From Mycolicibacter kumamotonensis (lineage in GTDB: Bacteria > Actinomycetota > Actinomycetes > Mycobacteriales > Mycobacteriaceae), in the NCBI RefSeq assembly GCF_002086285.1, contig NZ_MVHU01000025.1:1-64000 (forward strand): 64,000 nt of DNA. The letters run 5' to 3'. The translations under genes were made by a program, and so were the position numbers. Below the pieces are notes generated by a model. That model did no database searches. It was not told where the DNA came from and saw only the letters and a program-made list of their open reading frames with translations. Position 1 is the first letter of the stretch. Every line of letters begins with the position of its first letter. This document shows, piece by piece, positions 36,063 to 47,815 of the stretch.

Positions 36063-36656
36063 TCAGCTGCGGTCGGGCCCGCGGAGGTCGGCGACGGCCG
36101 ACATCACGTAATCCACGCCGGTCACCACCGTCAGCACCACGGCGGCGGTCATCACCACCCAGGCCGCCACCAGCCAGGGGCCGGTCAGCGGCAGAACGAG
36201 CAGCCCGATCCCGACCGCCTGCACCAGCGTCTTGAGTTTTCCGCCCCGACTGGCCGGGATCACCCCGCGGTGCAGCACCGCGAACCGCAGCACCGTGATC
36301 CCGATCTCTCGGGCCAGCACCAGCACCGTCACCCACCACCACAGGTCGCCGAGCATCGACAGACCGATCAACGCGGCCCCGATCAGTGCCTTGTCGGCGA
36401 TCGGGTCGGCCAGGGTGCCGAATTCGGTCACCATCCCGTAGTTGCGGGCCAGGGCACCGTCGAGCCGGTCGGTGACGATGGCCACCGCGAAGATGACGAA
36501 CGCCGCGATGCGGGTCTTGGCGTCATGGCCGTCATCGGCGAACAGCGCCAGCAGAAACACCGGGACCAACAGCAGCCGCATGGTGGTCAGCGCGTTCGCG
36601 AGGTTGATCACCGGGACGCGCGTCACCGCCGGACCGGTTTGAGGTTGCCCCGACAC
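36063..36656 (-). CDS. pgsA3: CDP-alcohol phosphatidyltransferase PgsA3-like
   Basis: Membrane enzyme of 197 residues that transfers a phosphatidyl group from CDP-diacylglycerol, probably to glycerol-3-phosphate. The CDP-OH-P signature [10 protein letters not shown] followed by [12 protein letters not shown] is complete, including all four aspartates. Five or six membrane segments follow. The GTG at 36656 is chosen; GTG at 36626 is possible, and no strong ribosome site supports either. It corresponds to Rv2746c. It is divergent from argA. Confidence 0.88.
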   Translation of the reverse strand: MSGQPQTGPAVTRVPVINLANALTTMRLLLVPVFLLALFADDGHDAKTRIAAFVIFAVAIVTDRLDGALARNYGMVTEFGTLADPIADKALIGAALIGLSMLGDLWWWVTVLVLAREIGITVLRFAVLHRGVIPASRGGKLKTLVQAVGIGLLVLPLTGPWLVAAWVVMTAAVVLTVVTGVDYVMSAVADLRGPDRS

Positions 36657-36711
36657 GGCAGACAGAATATCCGTTACCCAGCCCAAAACGAGAAACCGAT
36701 ACTGTGCATCT

Positions 36712-37236
36712 GTGCACCTCGCGGCTGATCCACCGGCCCACCGGCCCCTGATTCGGCGCGCGCGGACCTCCGACGTCCCGGCGATCAAGAAGCTGGTCGA
36801 CATCTACGCCGGCAAGATCCTGCTGGAGAAGAACCTGGTGACGCTGTATGAGGCGGTCCAGGAGTTCTGGGTCGCCGAGGACTCCGAGCAGCGCGTGGTG
36901 GGCTGCGGCGCCCTGCACGTGCTGTGGTCGGACCTCGGTGAGGTGCGCACCATCGCGGTGGATCCCAACCTGACCGGCCGCGGTATCGGGCATGCCCTCG
37001 TCGAGCGCCTGCTTCAGGTCGCCCGCGACTTGCAGTTGCAGCGATTGTTCGTGCTGACCTTCGAGACCGCCTTCTTCGCCCGGCATGGCTTCACCGAGAT
37101 CGATGGAACTCCGGTCACCGCCGAGGTGTTCGCGGAGATGCAACGCTCCTACGACGTCGGGGTGGCGGAATTCCTCGACCTGAGCTACGTCAAGCCGAAC
37201 ACGCTGGGCAACACCCGGATGCTGCTGATCCTTTAA
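36712..37236 (+). CDS. argA: amino-acid N-acetyltransferase ArgA (Rv2747-like)
   Basis: GNAT acetyltransferase of 174 residues, the same length as Rv2747, which acetylates glutamate (and, better, glutamine) with acetyl-CoA in arginine synthesis. VVGCGALHVLWSDLGEVRTI, the acetyl-CoA loop DPNLTGRGIGHALVE and FVLTFETAFFARHGFTEID are all clear. The GTG start is near a possible promoter. The last four bases overlap the convergent DUF421 gene. Confidence 0.92.
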   Translation: MHLAADPPAHRPLIRRARTSDVPAIKKLVDIYAGKILLEKNLVTLYEAVQEFWVAEDSEQRVVGCGALHVLWSDLGEVRTIAVDPNLTGRGIGHALVERLLQVARDLQLQRLFVLTFETAFFARHGFTEIDGTPVTAEVFAEMQRSYDVGVAEFLDLSYVKPNTLGNTRMLLIL

Positions 37237-37742
37237 TCGATGCTCACACCGGCGGCCCGGCGCGGCGCGCCGATCAGGAAGCTGAACTGCCCGTCGGATT
37301 CCATTCGGCCCTCGCGGACGACGGCGAGGTCGGCAATCCCCTGTTTGCGGGCCTGCTCGCGGACCTGCGCCTCGGTGATCATCTCCTTGCGCATGTTCTC
37401 GTGCAGCAGCACACCGTCATGAATCACCAGCAGCGGCCCCGGGCGCAGTACCCGGGCCACGCCGGGCCACCGATGCCCCATCCAGTTCAGCAGGTAGGAC
37501 CAGCCGATGATCACCCCGACCAACAGGATGCCGTCGCTGACCGACCGGTAACCGCCTGCCATCCCGTTCTGCGCCGCATCGGCGATCAGCACCACGACGA
37601 TCAGATCGGTGATGCCGTTGGTGCCCGCCTCACGTTTCAACACCACCCGCAGCAACGCGTAAATCGCTATGTAGATAACGGTGCCGCGGACGATGATCTC
37701 CGAAGGCGGTGTGTCGAAAGCGAATAGCCGTGCCCAGTCCAC
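37233..37742 (-). CDS. DUF421 (YetF-like) membrane protein
   Basis: Protein of 169 residues with an N-terminal membrane region (segments about 20-36, 44-58, 70-87) and a C-terminal cytoplasmic domain with GPLLVIHDGVLLHENMRKEM and the ITEAQVREQARKQGI helix typical of DUF421. In Bacillus such proteins are linked to spore or envelope properties; the mycobacterial role is unknown. Confidence 0.88.
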   Translation of the reverse strand: MDWARLFAFDTPPSEIIVRGTVIYIAIYALLRVVLKREAGTNGITDLIVVVLIADAAQNGMAGGYRSVSDGILLVGVIIGWSYLLNWMGHRWPGVARVLRPGPLLVIHDGVLLHENMRKEMITEAQVREQARKQGIADLAVVREGRMESDGQFSFLIGAPRRAAGVSID

Positions 37743-37782
37743 GTGGCGAGATTACGCCCCCGCCGGTTGCGAAAAAACTCCG

Positions 37783-37826
37783 GTGTCTGGTCCGTGTCCG
37801 GTCCGTGTCCGGGGCGTGTCTGGTGA
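37783..37826. repeat. four 11-bp tandem repeats
   Basis: Four adjacent units of GTGTCCGGTCC with small changes (GTGTCTGGTCC, GTGTCCGGTCC, GTGTCCGGGGC, GTGTCTGGTGA). They lie in the 179-base gap between the DUF421 start and the acyltransferase start. The period of 11 fits one DNA helical turn per unit. Confidence 0.75.
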
Positions 37827-37921
37827 GGCCGGGGGCGCAGAACCAGGGACTTCCGGCCCTGCCGCCGGCATCGTGCACACGAGATAGTGGTACTGACAGT
37901 TGCAGATAACTGGAGGTAGCC

Positions 37922-39271
37922 GTGGCCGAGCACCTGACACCCCTGGACACGAGTTTGCTGCACGTGGAGGACGCCGACCGGCACACGCATCTGGGCATCG
38001 GCGCCCTGGCGGTGCTGGACGGGCCGATCCCCGACCACCAGGCGCTGGTGTCGGTGCTGGGCGAGCGGATCGCCGCGTGCCCCCGCTTCTCCCAGCGCCT
38101 GCGCCGCCGGGTGTTGGACCTGCGGACCGCCGAGTGGGTCGCCGACCACAACTTCAAGCTCGCCAACCATGTCTGCCGCATCGCGGTTCCAGGACCCGGT
38201 ACCGATGCCGAGTTGTTCAGCGTGGTGGCCGAGGTGATGTCATGGCGGTTGGACAGGGACCGGCCGCTGTGGGAGATCTGGGTGATCGACGGCCTGTCCG
38301 GCGGCCGCTGGGCGTTGCTGGTCAAGGTCCACCCGTGCATTGCCGACGCGGTCGCCACCGTCCACATCCTGGCCGGGCTCTCCGACGAGGGCATAACTCA
38401 CGGCGGCGGGGGTGGCCCCGAGCCGTCCCGGGAGCACACCGGGTGGCGCGGCGCGCTGCGGGCCGGGGCCTCGGTCGCCGTCGACGCGATGATCGGGGCC
38501 ATGCAGGCCGAGCAGACCCTGCGCGGTGTTGCCCGATTCGCGACCGGACTGGTGCGCCCGATCACCCCGCTCAACGGCCCGCTGACGAGTCGGCGCCGTT
38601 ACACCGGTGCTCGGGTCAGCGCCGGAGAGGTCGAGCAGATCTGCCGGGCATTCCAGGTCACCGTCGACGATGTCGCCCTGGCGGCGATCACCGAGAGTTA
38701 CCGCAACATCTTGCTCCGCCGCGGCGAATGGCCGCGGGCCGATTCGCTGCGAACCATGGTGCCGATTCCCCAGGCGGTGCTGCTGCCTCGCCTGCCGGTC
38801 GACGAGGACCATCCGGTGGTGCGTCTGCGGATGGTCCACGCCCGGCTGGCCGAGGCCACGATGGCCGCCAAGCGCGGTAACGCGTGGATGGCGGTGGCCC
38901 GCGCGATCCCTGCCCCGGTGACCGCGTGGGCGGCCAACGTGCTGTCCCGGTTGCCGCAACGCAGCGTGGTGGCGCTGGCAGCCACCGCGGCCGGGCCGGA
39001 CCGGCCGCTGCAGATCATGGGCCGCCACGTCTCGGCGGTATATCCGATCCCGCCGGTCGCGCTGCAGTTGCGCACCGGCGCGGCGATTCTGCGCTACGGC
39101 GACAGCCTGTTCTTCGGCATCCTCGCCGACTACGGCGCCGTCGCGCACGCCGACGAACTCGCGCGCGGCATCGAGGCGGCCGTGCACCGCCTGTTGGCCC
39201 GCAGCAGGCGGCCGCGGCAGGCCGGGCCGGTCCGGGATCGGCACGGCCTGTCGCTGGTGGTCAACAACTAG
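37922..39271 (+). CDS. WS/DGAT-family acyltransferase with altered active site
   Basis: Member of the wax-ester synthase/diacylglycerol acyltransferase family, 449 residues. The opening [20 protein letters not shown] and later [22 protein letters not shown] and [11 protein letters not shown] segments are family-typical. The catalytic HHxxxDG motif is replaced: [11 protein letters not shown] keeps one His and the Asp, but has Pro for the second His and Ala for Gly. Activity is therefore doubtful; it may bind acyl chains or act otherwise. A GTG start follows GGAGG. It converges with ftsK, overlapping by four bases. Confidence 0.85.
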   Translation: MAEHLTPLDTSLLHVEDADRHTHLGIGALAVLDGPIPDHQALVSVLGERIAACPRFSQRLRRRVLDLRTAEWVADHNFKLANHVCRIAVPGPGTDAELFSVVAEVMSWRLDRDRPLWEIWVIDGLSGGRWALLVKVHPCIADAVATVHILAGLSDEGITHGGGGGPEPSREHTGWRGALRAGASVAVDAMIGAMQAEQTLRGVARFATGLVRPITPLNGPLTSRRRYTGARVSAGEVEQICRAFQVTVDDVALAAITESYRNILLRRGEWPRADSLRTMVPIPQAVLLPRLPVDEDHPVVRLRMVHARLAEATMAAKRGNAWMAVARAIPAPVTAWAANVLSRLPQRSVVALAATAAGPDRPLQIMGRHVSAVYPIPPVALQLRTGAAILRYGDSLFFGILADYGAVAHADELARGIEAAVHRLLARSRRPRQAGPVRDRHGLSLVVNN

Positions 39272-41772
39272 TCGCCGTCATCGCCGTCATCGTCGGTATC
39301 CGGTTCGCCGCCGCCGCGGATGGCCATCAGGGTGGCCGCCAGCTCGTCGGGCTTGACCAGTACCTGGCGGGCCTTGGAGCCCTCGGACGGCCCGACGATG
39401 CTGCGGGTCTCCATCAGGTCCATCAGCCGGCCCGCCTTGGCGAAGCCGACCCGCAGTTTGCGCTGCAGCATCGAGGTGGAGCCGAACTGGCTGGACACCA
39501 CCAGCTCGACGGCCTGCAGGAAGACTTCCATGTCGTCACCGATGTCGGGGTCGACGTCGGTGCGCTCACCGGTCGGCTTGGCGGCGGTGACGCCCTCGGT
39601 GTATTCGGGCTCGGCCTGGTCCTTGCAGGCGGTGACGACGGCGTGGATCTCTTCGTCGGTGATGAACGCGCCCTGCAGCCGGATCGGCTTGTTGGCGCCC
39701 ATCGGCAGGAACAGCCCGTCGCCCATCCCGATCAGCTTCTCCGCGCCGGCCTGGTCCAGGATCACCCGGGAGTCGGTCAGCGACGAGGTGGCGAACGCCA
39801 GCCGAGACGGCACGTTGGTCTTGATCAGACCGGTGACGACGTCGACCGACGGCCGCTGGGTGGCCAGCACCAGGTGGATGCCGGCAGCCCGCGCCTTCTG
39901 GGTGATCCGCACGATCGCGTCCTCGACGTCGCGCGGCGCGGTCATCATCAGGTCGGCGAGCTCGTCGACGATCGCCAGGATGTAGGGATAGGGCCGGTAC
40001 ACCCGTTCGCTGCCCAAGGGCGCGGTGATCTCCCCTGATCGCACCTTCTCGTTGAAGACGTCGATATGACGCACCCGGGAGGCCTGCATGTCCTGGTAAC
40101 GCTGCTCCATCTCCTCGACCAGCCAGGCCAGCGCGGCCGCCGCCTTCTTCGGTGAGGTGATGATCGGGGTGATCAGGTGCGGAATGCCTTCATACGGCGT
40201 GAGTTCCACCATCTTCGGGTCGATCAGGATCATCCTGACCTCTTCCGGGGTGGCCCGCGCCAGCAGCGACACCAGCATCGAGTTGACGAAGCTGGATTTG
40301 CCCGAGCCGGTGGAGCCCGCCACCAAAAGGTGCGGCATCTTGGCCAGGTTGGCGCTGATGAAGTCGCCCTCGATGTCCTTGCCCAGCCCGATCACCAGCG
40401 GATGATGGTCGCGGCGGGTGGACGGCGCGGTGAGCACATCGGCCAGCCGCACCATCTCCCGGTCGGTGTTGGGCACCTCGATGCCGACGGCGGACTTGCC
40501 CGGGATCGGTGCGAGCATCCGCACGCTTTCGGTGGCCACCGCGTAGGCGATGTTGCGTTGCAGGGCGGTGATCTTCTCGACCTTGACCCCGGGGCCCAGC
40601 TCCACCTCGTAGCGGGTGACGGTGGGGCCGCGGGTGCAGCCGGTGACCGCGGCGTCGACCTTGAACTGCTCGAGTACCGAGGTGATCGCGTCAGTCATCG
40701 CGTCGTTGGCCGCGGTACGGGTCTTCGGCGGGTCGCCGGCCACCAGCAGGCTCAGCGGCGGCAGCGTGTAGGGGCCCTCCACCACCCGGTCCAATACGAC
40801 CGTGGTGTCGGTCGGTTTGGCCGCCTTGGGCTTGGGCTTGCGGCGGGCCGGCTTGGCCGCCGGCGGCGCCTCGGCGGCCGGCTCGTCGAGCGGGTAGTTG
40901 TCCAGTGGTGTGCGCGACTGCCAATCCGGCGCGTCGCCGGCGCCGGCGGCGGGGTCGTCATCGACGGCGTCACCCTCGTAGTCGTCGTCATAACCGTCGT
41001 CGTAATCGTCGTCGTAGTAGTAGTCGTCCTCATACCCGCGGGTGGTGAACAGGTCGCGTAATGCCTCGGGCGCTTCACGCAGCGTCGTCCCGGTCAGCAG
41101 CAGCACCCCGAACAGCGCGCCGATGCACAGCAGCGGTGCGGCGATCCAGGCGGTCAGTCCGTCGGCGAGCGGGCCGCCGATCGCGAACCCGACGAAACCC
41201 GCGCCGTGCAGACGACCGTCGGGTGTCTGCGGCGAGCCGGCCCACAGATGCCACAGACCCAGGATGGGCAGCGACACCATGGCCGCACCGAGGATCAGCC
41301 GGGGCCGGTTCTCCGGGTCGGGCTCGGTGCGCATCAGCGCGACCGCGCCGACGCCGGCAAGGACCGGAAGCAGTATCACCGCCCCGCCGATCACCGCGCG
41401 CAGGCCGGTGTCGATCCAGGCTCCGACCGGTCTCGCGGCGTCCAGCCAGCAACTGGCGGCCGTCACCACCGCCAGGCCCAGCAGGGCCAGGGCGATGCCG
41501 TCGCGCCGATGACCGGGATCGATGTCGTGGGCGCGGCCCACCGACCGGGCGGTGCCGCCGGCCGCCTTGGCGGCCATCAGCCACGCGGCCCTGGCGGCCC
41601 GGCCACAGGCCATGCCCGCCCCCGCCAACCCCGAATGCTGCCGGCGCGGCGCGGGCTTGCGGCGCGCCGCCGCTGCGCGGCCCGGCCGGGAATTGGCGCG
41701 GGAACCAGCCTTTGACCTGCTAGTTCGCGGAGCCGATCGCGACCCGGCCTTACTAGCCGTCCTACTAGCCAT
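39268..41772 (-). CDS. ftsK: DNA translocase FtsK/SpoIIIE
   Basis: Septal DNA pump that clears chromosome termini at division, 834 residues. A basic N-terminal tail (1-48) precedes four membrane segments (about 94-225). An acidic Tyr/Asp linker and a Pro/Lys-rich segment follow. The motor has the alpha-beta domain ([20 protein letters not shown]), Walker [10 protein letters not shown], Walker [13 protein letters not shown], and the C-terminal gamma winged helix ([19 protein letters not shown]). The ATG at 41772 is chosen because the Rv2748c N-terminus starts alike. Membrane, linker and motor parts are all intact. Confidence 0.95.
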   Translation of the reverse strand: MASRTASKAGSRSAPRTSRSKAGSRANSRPGRAAAARRKPAPRRQHSGLAGAGMACGRAARAAWLMAAKAAGGTARSVGRAHDIDPGHRRDGIALALLGLAVVTAASCWLDAARPVGAWIDTGLRAVIGGAVILLPVLAGVGAVALMRTEPDPENRPRLILGAAMVSLPILGLWHLWAGSPQTPDGRLHGAGFVGFAIGGPLADGLTAWIAAPLLCIGALFGVLLLTGTTLREAPEALRDLFTTRGYEDDYYYDDDYDDGYDDDYEGDAVDDDPAAGAGDAPDWQSRTPLDNYPLDEPAAEAPPAAKPARRKPKPKAAKPTDTTVVLDRVVEGPYTLPPLSLLVAGDPPKTRTAANDAMTDAITSVLEQFKVDAAVTGCTRGPTVTRYEVELGPGVKVEKITALQRNIAYAVATESVRMLAPIPGKSAVGIEVPNTDREMVRLADVLTAPSTRRDHHPLVIGLGKDIEGDFISANLAKMPHLLVAGSTGSGKSSFVNSMLVSLLARATPEEVRMILIDPKMVELTPYEGIPHLITPIITSPKKAAAALAWLVEEMEQRYQDMQASRVRHIDVFNEKVRSGEITAPLGSERVYRPYPYILAIVDELADLMMTAPRDVEDAIVRITQKARAAGIHLVLATQRPSVDVVTGLIKTNVPSRLAFATSSLTDSRVILDQAGAEKLIGMGDGLFLPMGANKPIRLQGAFITDEEIHAVVTACKDQAEPEYTEGVTAAKPTGERTDVDPDIGDDMEVFLQAVELVVSSQFGSTSMLQRKLRVGFAKAGRLMDLMETRSIVGPSEGSKARQVLVKPDELAATLMAIRGGGEPDTDDDGDDGD
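40977..41037 (-). repeat. triplet-rich tract encoding acidic FtsK linker
   Basis: Repeated GTCGTC/GTAGTC triplets on the plus strand encode an Asp/Tyr-rich run of about 20 residues ([12 protein letters not shown] and on) between the FtsK membrane domain and motor. Such a tract can change length by slippage in steps of three. Confidence 0.75.
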
Positions 41773-41946
41773 AGCCGCAAGCCTAACCGCAATACCCTCA
41801 TTCGCACCATCTGCCACACTGGTCACGGCAGCAGCTTCCGGGCGGTCCCCCGCGTGGCACGGGTCACAACGTGCTGCGTACGGTGACAGAGCCGCCGTGG
41901 CCGGCCCGGCCACCGAGCCCCAGCAAGCCCTGAGAAGGAGACCTTC

Positions 41947-42264
41947 ATGCCGGTAGTCGTCGTCGCCACCTTCGCCGTCAAGCCCGAATCGGTCGACATC
42001 GCCCGAGAGATCTGCACCAAAGCGGTCGGACAGGTGCACGAGGAGCCGGGCTGCCAGCTCTACTCGGTGCACGAAACCGACGGCTCCTTCGTCTTCATCG
42101 AGCAGTGGGCGGACGCCGACGCGCTGCAGGCGCACTCGCAGGCCCCGACGGTCGCCGAGCTGTTCGGCAACCTCAAGGAGCATCTGGCCGGGGCGCCCGA
42201 CATCAAGATGCTGCAGCCGCTGCCGGCCGGCGACCCGGCCAAAGGCCAACTACGAGCCGAGTGA
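41947..42264 (+). CDS. ABM-domain monooxygenase-like protein
   Basis: Small dimeric ferredoxin-like protein of 105 residues corresponding to Rv2749. The antibiotic-biosynthesis-monooxygenase fold is visible in [35 protein letters not shown] and [20 protein letters not shown]. Relatives oxidise quinols without cofactor, but the substrate is unknown. AAGGAGA precedes the ATG. Its stop shares one base with the SDR start. Confidence 0.88.
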   Translation: MPVVVVATFAVKPESVDIAREICTKAVGQVHEEPGCQLYSVHETDGSFVFIEQWADADALQAHSQAPTVAELFGNLKEHLAGAPDIKMLQPLPAGDPAKGQLRAE

Positions 42265-43079
42265 TGGGTTCACTGGACGGCAAAGTCGCCTTCATCACCG
42301 GTGCCGCACGCGGCCAGGGCCGGGCCCACGCCCTGCGCCTGGCCGCCGACGGCGCCGACATCATTGCGGTCGACCTGTGCGACCAGATCGCCAGCGTGCC
42401 CTATCCGATGGCGACCCACGAGGATCTGGCCGCCACCGTCAAGCTGGTCGAGGACACCGGTGCGCGCATCGTCGCCGCCACGGCGGACGTCCGCGACCAG
42501 AGCACGCTCACGGCGGCGCTGCAGGGCGGTATCGACGCATTCGGCCGGCTGGACATCGTGGTGGCCAACGCCGGAATCGCCCCGATGGCAGCCGCCGACG
42601 GCTGGCGCGATGTCATCGACGTCAACCTCACCGGCGTGTATCACACCATCGAGGCCGCGATCCCGGCCCTGAACGCACACCATGACGGCGGGTCGATCGT
42701 GCTGATCAGTTCGGTCGCCGGCCTCGCCGGCATCGGCAGCCACGACGCCGGAGCCATCGGCTACACCGCAGCCAAGCACGGGCTCGTCGGGCTGATGCGG
42801 GTCTATGCGAACCTGCTGGCGCCACAGAACATTCGGGTCAACTCGGTGCACCCGGCCGGTGTCGACACGCCGATGATCAACAACGAGCACACTCGAGAGT
42901 GGCTCGCCGACCTCACGGCCCGCACCGGGGCGCCGCCGGACATGGGCAATGCGTTGCCGGTGCAGGTGCTGCAACCCGACGACATCGCCAACGCGGTGGC
43001 CTGGCTGGTGTCGGATGCCGCCCGCTACATCACCGGTATCGCCCTACCGGTCGACGCCGGATTCGTCAACAAGCGCTGA
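42264..43079 (+). CDS. mycofactocin-type short-chain dehydrogenase
   Basis: NAD-dependent alcohol dehydrogenase of 271 residues corresponding to Rv2750. The cofactor loop reads [20 protein letters not shown], the GxxRGQGRxHA form typical of SDRs thought to hold nicotinamide non-exchangeably and pass electrons to mycofactocin. Catalytic Ser (LISSVAG) and YTAAKHG are present, and insertions relative to ordinary SDRs are visible after VDLCD. It is coupled to the monooxygenase-like gene. The alcohol is unknown. Confidence 0.9.
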   Translation: MGSLDGKVAFITGAARGQGRAHALRLAADGADIIAVDLCDQIASVPYPMATHEDLAATVKLVEDTGARIVAATADVRDQSTLTAALQGGIDAFGRLDIVVANAGIAPMAAADGWRDVIDVNLTGVYHTIEAAIPALNAHHDGGSIVLISSVAGLAGIGSHDAGAIGYTAAKHGLVGLMRVYANLLAPQNIRVNSVHPAGVDTPMINNEHTREWLADLTARTGAPPDMGNALPVQVLQPDDIANAVAWLVSDAARYITGIALPVDAGFVNKR

Positions 43080-43083
43080 CCGG

Positions 43084-44760
43084 TTAGATCTCGATGACCG
43101 TCGGCACGATCATCGGCTGGCGACGGTAGACCTCGCCGACCCATTTGCCCACCGTCCGGCGGACCGCCTGGGCGATCCGCGTTGGATCGGTAACACGTTC
43201 GGCGGCAAGGGATTCCAGCTCCGCCTCCACCCTTCGTGCCGCCGGTTCCAGCGCCTTGGGGTCCTCGGAGAAGCCTCGCGAATGCAGATGTGGCGGCGCC
43301 ACGGCCTTGCCGGTCCCGCGACGCACCACCACGGTTATCGCGACGAACCCGCTGGACAGGATCAGCCGCTCCCCCAGCGTCGCGTCCCCGACGTCGCCGT
43401 CCACCAGCCCGTCGACGAACATCTTGCCGACCGGGACTGCGCCGGCGATGCTCGCCTGCCCGCCGACCAGGTCGACGCTGACACCGTTCTCGGCCAACAG
43501 GATCGACTCGCGCGGCACCCCGGTGCGTTCGGCCAGTGCGGCATTGGCGCGCAGCATCCGCCAGGTGCCGTGCACCGGCATCACGTTGCGGGGCCGGATC
43601 CCGTTGTAAAGGAACAACAGTTCGCCGGCGTAGGCGTGCCCGGAGACGTGCACCCGCGCCGCGGCGTTGGTGATCACCCGGGCGCCGATCTTGGCCAGCG
43701 CATCCATCACGCCGTAGACGGCCTCCTCGTTGCCGGGGATCAGCGACGACGACAGCACCACCAGATCACCGGCGGTCAACGTGATGGAGCGGTGCTCGCC
43801 CCGCGACATCCGTGACAGCGCCGACAGCGGCTCGCCCTGGGTTCCGGTGGTGACCAGCACCACCTTCTCCGGCGCCATCATCTCGGCGGCCCCGATGTCC
43901 ACCAGGTCCGTGTCGGCCACCCGCAGAAAGCCCAGCTCCTTGGCGATGCCCATGTTGCGGACCATCGAGCGGCCCACGAACGCCACCCGGCGGCCCAGCG
44001 CGACCGCTGCATCGACGATCTGTTGCACCCGATCCACATTCGAGGCGAAGCACGCCACGATCACCCGGCCCTCGGCGCCACGGATCAGCCGATGCAGGGT
44101 GGGACCCACCTCGCTCTCGCTCGGCCCGACACCGGGAATCTCGGCGTTGGTCGAGTCGCACAGGAACAGGTCCACCCCCTTGTCGCCCAGGCGCGACATG
44201 CCTGGCAGGTCGGTGGGGCGCCCGTCCGGCGGCAGCTGATCGAGTTTGATGTCGCCGGTGTGCAGCACCGTGCCCGCGCCGGTATGCACCGCGATCGCCA
44301 GCGCATCCGGGATGGAGTGGTTCACCGCGAAGTATTCGCACTCGAACACCCCGTGGGTGCTGCGCTGGCCCTCGGCGACCTGAACGAACACCGGCTTGAG
44401 GCGGTGTTCGCGGCATTTGGCGGCGACCAGGGCCAAAGTGAACTTCGATCCGACCACCGGGATGTCGGGCCGCAGTTTGAGCAGGAACGGAATGGCCCCG
44501 ATGTGGTCCTCGTGGGCGTGTGTCAGCACCAGCGCCTCGACGTCGTCGAGCCGCTCGGCGATGTGACGCAGGTCCGGCAGGATCAGGTCGACGCCGGGCT
44601 CGTCGTGGCCCGGGAACAACACGCCGCAGTCGATGATCAGCAACCGGCCGAGGTGCTCGAACACGGTCATGTTGCGACCGATCTCGTTGATGCCGCCGAG
44701 CGCGGTGACGCGCAGTCCGCCGGCGGTCAGCGGTCCCGGCGGTGTGAGGTCCTCATTCAC
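43084..44760 (-). CDS. rnj: ribonuclease J
   Basis: Metallo-beta-lactamase/beta-CASP nuclease of 558 residues, the same length as Rv2752c, with endo- and 5'-exonuclease activity in rRNA and mRNA processing. The metal site THAHEDHIGA is intact, with further ligands in HTGDIKLDQL and the beta-CASP histidines in PVHGTWRML. VHVSGHAYAGE is canonical. The GTG start is six bases from the dapA stop, so the two are one operon. Confidence 0.95.
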   Translation of the reverse strand: MNEDLTPPGPLTAGGLRVTALGGINEIGRNMTVFEHLGRLLIIDCGVLFPGHDEPGVDLILPDLRHIAERLDDVEALVLTHAHEDHIGAIPFLLKLRPDIPVVGSKFTLALVAAKCREHRLKPVFVQVAEGQRSTHGVFECEYFAVNHSIPDALAIAVHTGAGTVLHTGDIKLDQLPPDGRPTDLPGMSRLGDKGVDLFLCDSTNAEIPGVGPSESEVGPTLHRLIRGAEGRVIVACFASNVDRVQQIVDAAVALGRRVAFVGRSMVRNMGIAKELGFLRVADTDLVDIGAAEMMAPEKVVLVTTGTQGEPLSALSRMSRGEHRSITLTAGDLVVLSSSLIPGNEEAVYGVMDALAKIGARVITNAAARVHVSGHAYAGELLFLYNGIRPRNVMPVHGTWRMLRANAALAERTGVPRESILLAENGVSVDLVGGQASIAGAVPVGKMFVDGLVDGDVGDATLGERLILSSGFVAITVVVRRGTGKAVAPPHLHSRGFSEDPKALEPAARRVEAELESLAAERVTDPTRIAQAVRRTVGKWVGEVYRRQPMIVPTVIEI

Positions 44761-44766
44761 CCGTGC

Positions 44767-46454
<1,688 letters not shown>

Positions 46455-46485
46455 GGCACTCACCTTAAGGTGTGCCGGCCCGGCG

Positions 46486-47187
46486 TCAGCCGTTCGGGAC
46501 TTTCGCGGCGATTTGCCGGGCTATGAGGATTGCGGAGTCCTTCGGGTCGGTGCTGCAGGTGTTGACGTCGACGACGACGTTGTTGGCCACGGTTAGCGCC
46601 CGCCCGCAGGCCTGCCAGGCCGACTCACCGGCGTTCTGCTGGGTCGCGACGGTGCTCAGCACGCCCTCGACGTTCGATATCGCCCCGGCGGTCCACTCCG
46701 AGCCGCTCTGGGTGTGGGTGTAGTCGTGGCACTGCGGCCACTGCTTGGCGGAGGCCTCGAAGAACGCCTGGGCTTGCTTGGCGGTCGGGAACAGCACCGC
46801 CGCCTGATCGACATAGTGGGCGTTGTCTTCGCCGTCGCTGACACTCTGCTCGCGCACCGCGCTGAATCCGCTGCGCGCATACACCTGTTCCTGCGCGACT
46901 CCGTCGACGGCCAGGCACTCGGCGGGCTGCATGGTGGCGCTGTCGTCGGGCAGCACATCGTGGGGCGCGTGTGCCTTCATGTCGCTCACGCCCATGATCG
47001 GGTTGATCTCGTCGGGGGTGAGCAGCACGGCCCGCAGGCCGTCTTCGGCGACCGGCGCGATGGTAGCGGTCGTGGTGGTCGGTGTGGGCGCACCGGCGCT
47101 GGGTTTTGCCGTACCCCCGCTGTTGCCGCAACCGGCGGCCAGTACGCAGCCCACAACGACGACACCCAACGAAACCGAACCCCGCAC
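46486..47187 (-). CDS. lipoprotein with PknH-like sensor domain
   Basis: Putative envelope lipoprotein of 233 residues. The signal peptide ends with lipobox LAAGC (lipidated Cys20), then a Thr/Pro-rich spacer leads to a sensor-type domain: [57 protein letters not shown] and [19 protein letters not shown]. Four cysteines in this domain probably form two disulphides, as in PknH extracellular domains. The GTG at 47187 is chosen for a normal signal-peptide length. The function is unknown. Confidence 0.82.
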   Translation of the reverse strand: MRGSVSLGVVVVGCVLAAGCGNSGGTAKPSAGAPTPTTTTATIAPVAEDGLRAVLLTPDEINPIMGVSDMKAHAPHDVLPDDSATMQPAECLAVDGVAQEQVYARSGFSAVREQSVSDGEDNAHYVDQAAVLFPTAKQAQAFFEASAKQWPQCHDYTHTQSGSEWTAGAISNVEGVLSTVATQQNAGESAWQACGRALTVANNVVVDVNTCSTDPKDSAILIARQIAAKVPNG

Positions 47188-47370
47188 GCGATCACATCCC
47201 GTGTTTCCGACCAGATTATGCACCGGCACGCCAGTCGAGGGCGGCACCGATCAGTTATCGCCAAGGTTAACGAAATCTGGAAAGTGCCGCCGCGACCGCC
47301 GTGTTCTGCCCCAACACCGTTGAGGTCGAACGCTTTTGGGTTCCCGGGCAACGGGTTGCAGGCGGTGCGA

Positions 47371-47397
47371 GGTTTACGTTGTAAGCCCGGCGGGTAT
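47371..47397 (+). promoter_or_regulatory. SigF-type promoter of csbD-doxX
   Basis: GGTTT at 47371-47375, 16 bases, then GGGTAT at 47392-47397: an exact fit to the mycobacterial SigF pattern. The expected transcript start is about 85 bases before the csbD ATG. It lies in the 304-base gap after the lipoprotein start, where I see no gene. Confidence 0.7.
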
Positions 47398-47491
47398 TCG
47401 GGCGTATCGGCGGCCACCCCGGTCGCTGCTGGGTGGACAGCCGGCACGTCGCCAGGCGTCGGCCCAGGTTGGTCGAACAGGAGAGGCACAC

Positions 47492-47728
47492 ATGAGTGAC
47501 CAGGACAGCGGGCCCGAAGCCGGCATCAAAGGCGTCGTGGAAGACGTCAAGGGCAAGGCCAAGGAGGCCGTCGGCACCGTGACCGGAAACGACTCGCTCA
47601 AGCGAGAAGGCCAGGCGCAGCAGGACAAGGCCGAGGCCCAGCGCGAGGTGGCCGCCAAGGAGGCAGAGGCCGAAAAGGCCCGGGCCAAGGCCGCTGCGGA
47701 TGAGGCCCGCGAGCGTGCCGAACAGTAA
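47492..47728 (+). CDS. CsbD-family stress protein
   Basis: Small hydrophilic helical protein of 78 residues. The CsbD part is GIKGVVEDVKGKAKEAVGTV followed by NDSLKREGQAQQDKAEA; the rest is an Ala/Glu/Lys coiled tail. CsbD proteins belong to general-stress regulons, and a SigF-type promoter lies upstream. AGGAGAGG precedes the ATG. A 14-bp hairpin follows, before the DoxX gene. Confidence 0.9.
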   Translation: MSDQDSGPEAGIKGVVEDVKGKAKEAVGTVTGNDSLKREGQAQQDKAEAQREVAAKEAEAEKARAKAAADEARERAEQ

Positions 47729-47742
47729 GCCGACCGGCGTTG

Positions 47743-47774
47743 CGGTGCCGGCGAGTTCCGACTCGCCGGCACCG
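47743..47774 (+). terminator. strong hairpin between csbD and doxX genes
   Basis: Perfect 14-bp stem (CGGTGCCGGCGAGT and its complement) with tetraloop TCCG, beginning 15 bases after the csbD stop. There is no U-tract. It may end most transcripts or protect the csbD mRNA 3' end. Confidence 0.7.
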
Positions 47775-47815
47775 TGCCATAGCCGCCGAAAGACACCCTA
47801 TCTCCAGGAGGCCCC

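Noticed and set aside
34685..36235. Plus-strand open frame opposite pspA and clgR
   Set aside because: Shadow frame of the coiled-coil and HTH genes; composition is His/Arg/Leu-rich with no ribosome site.
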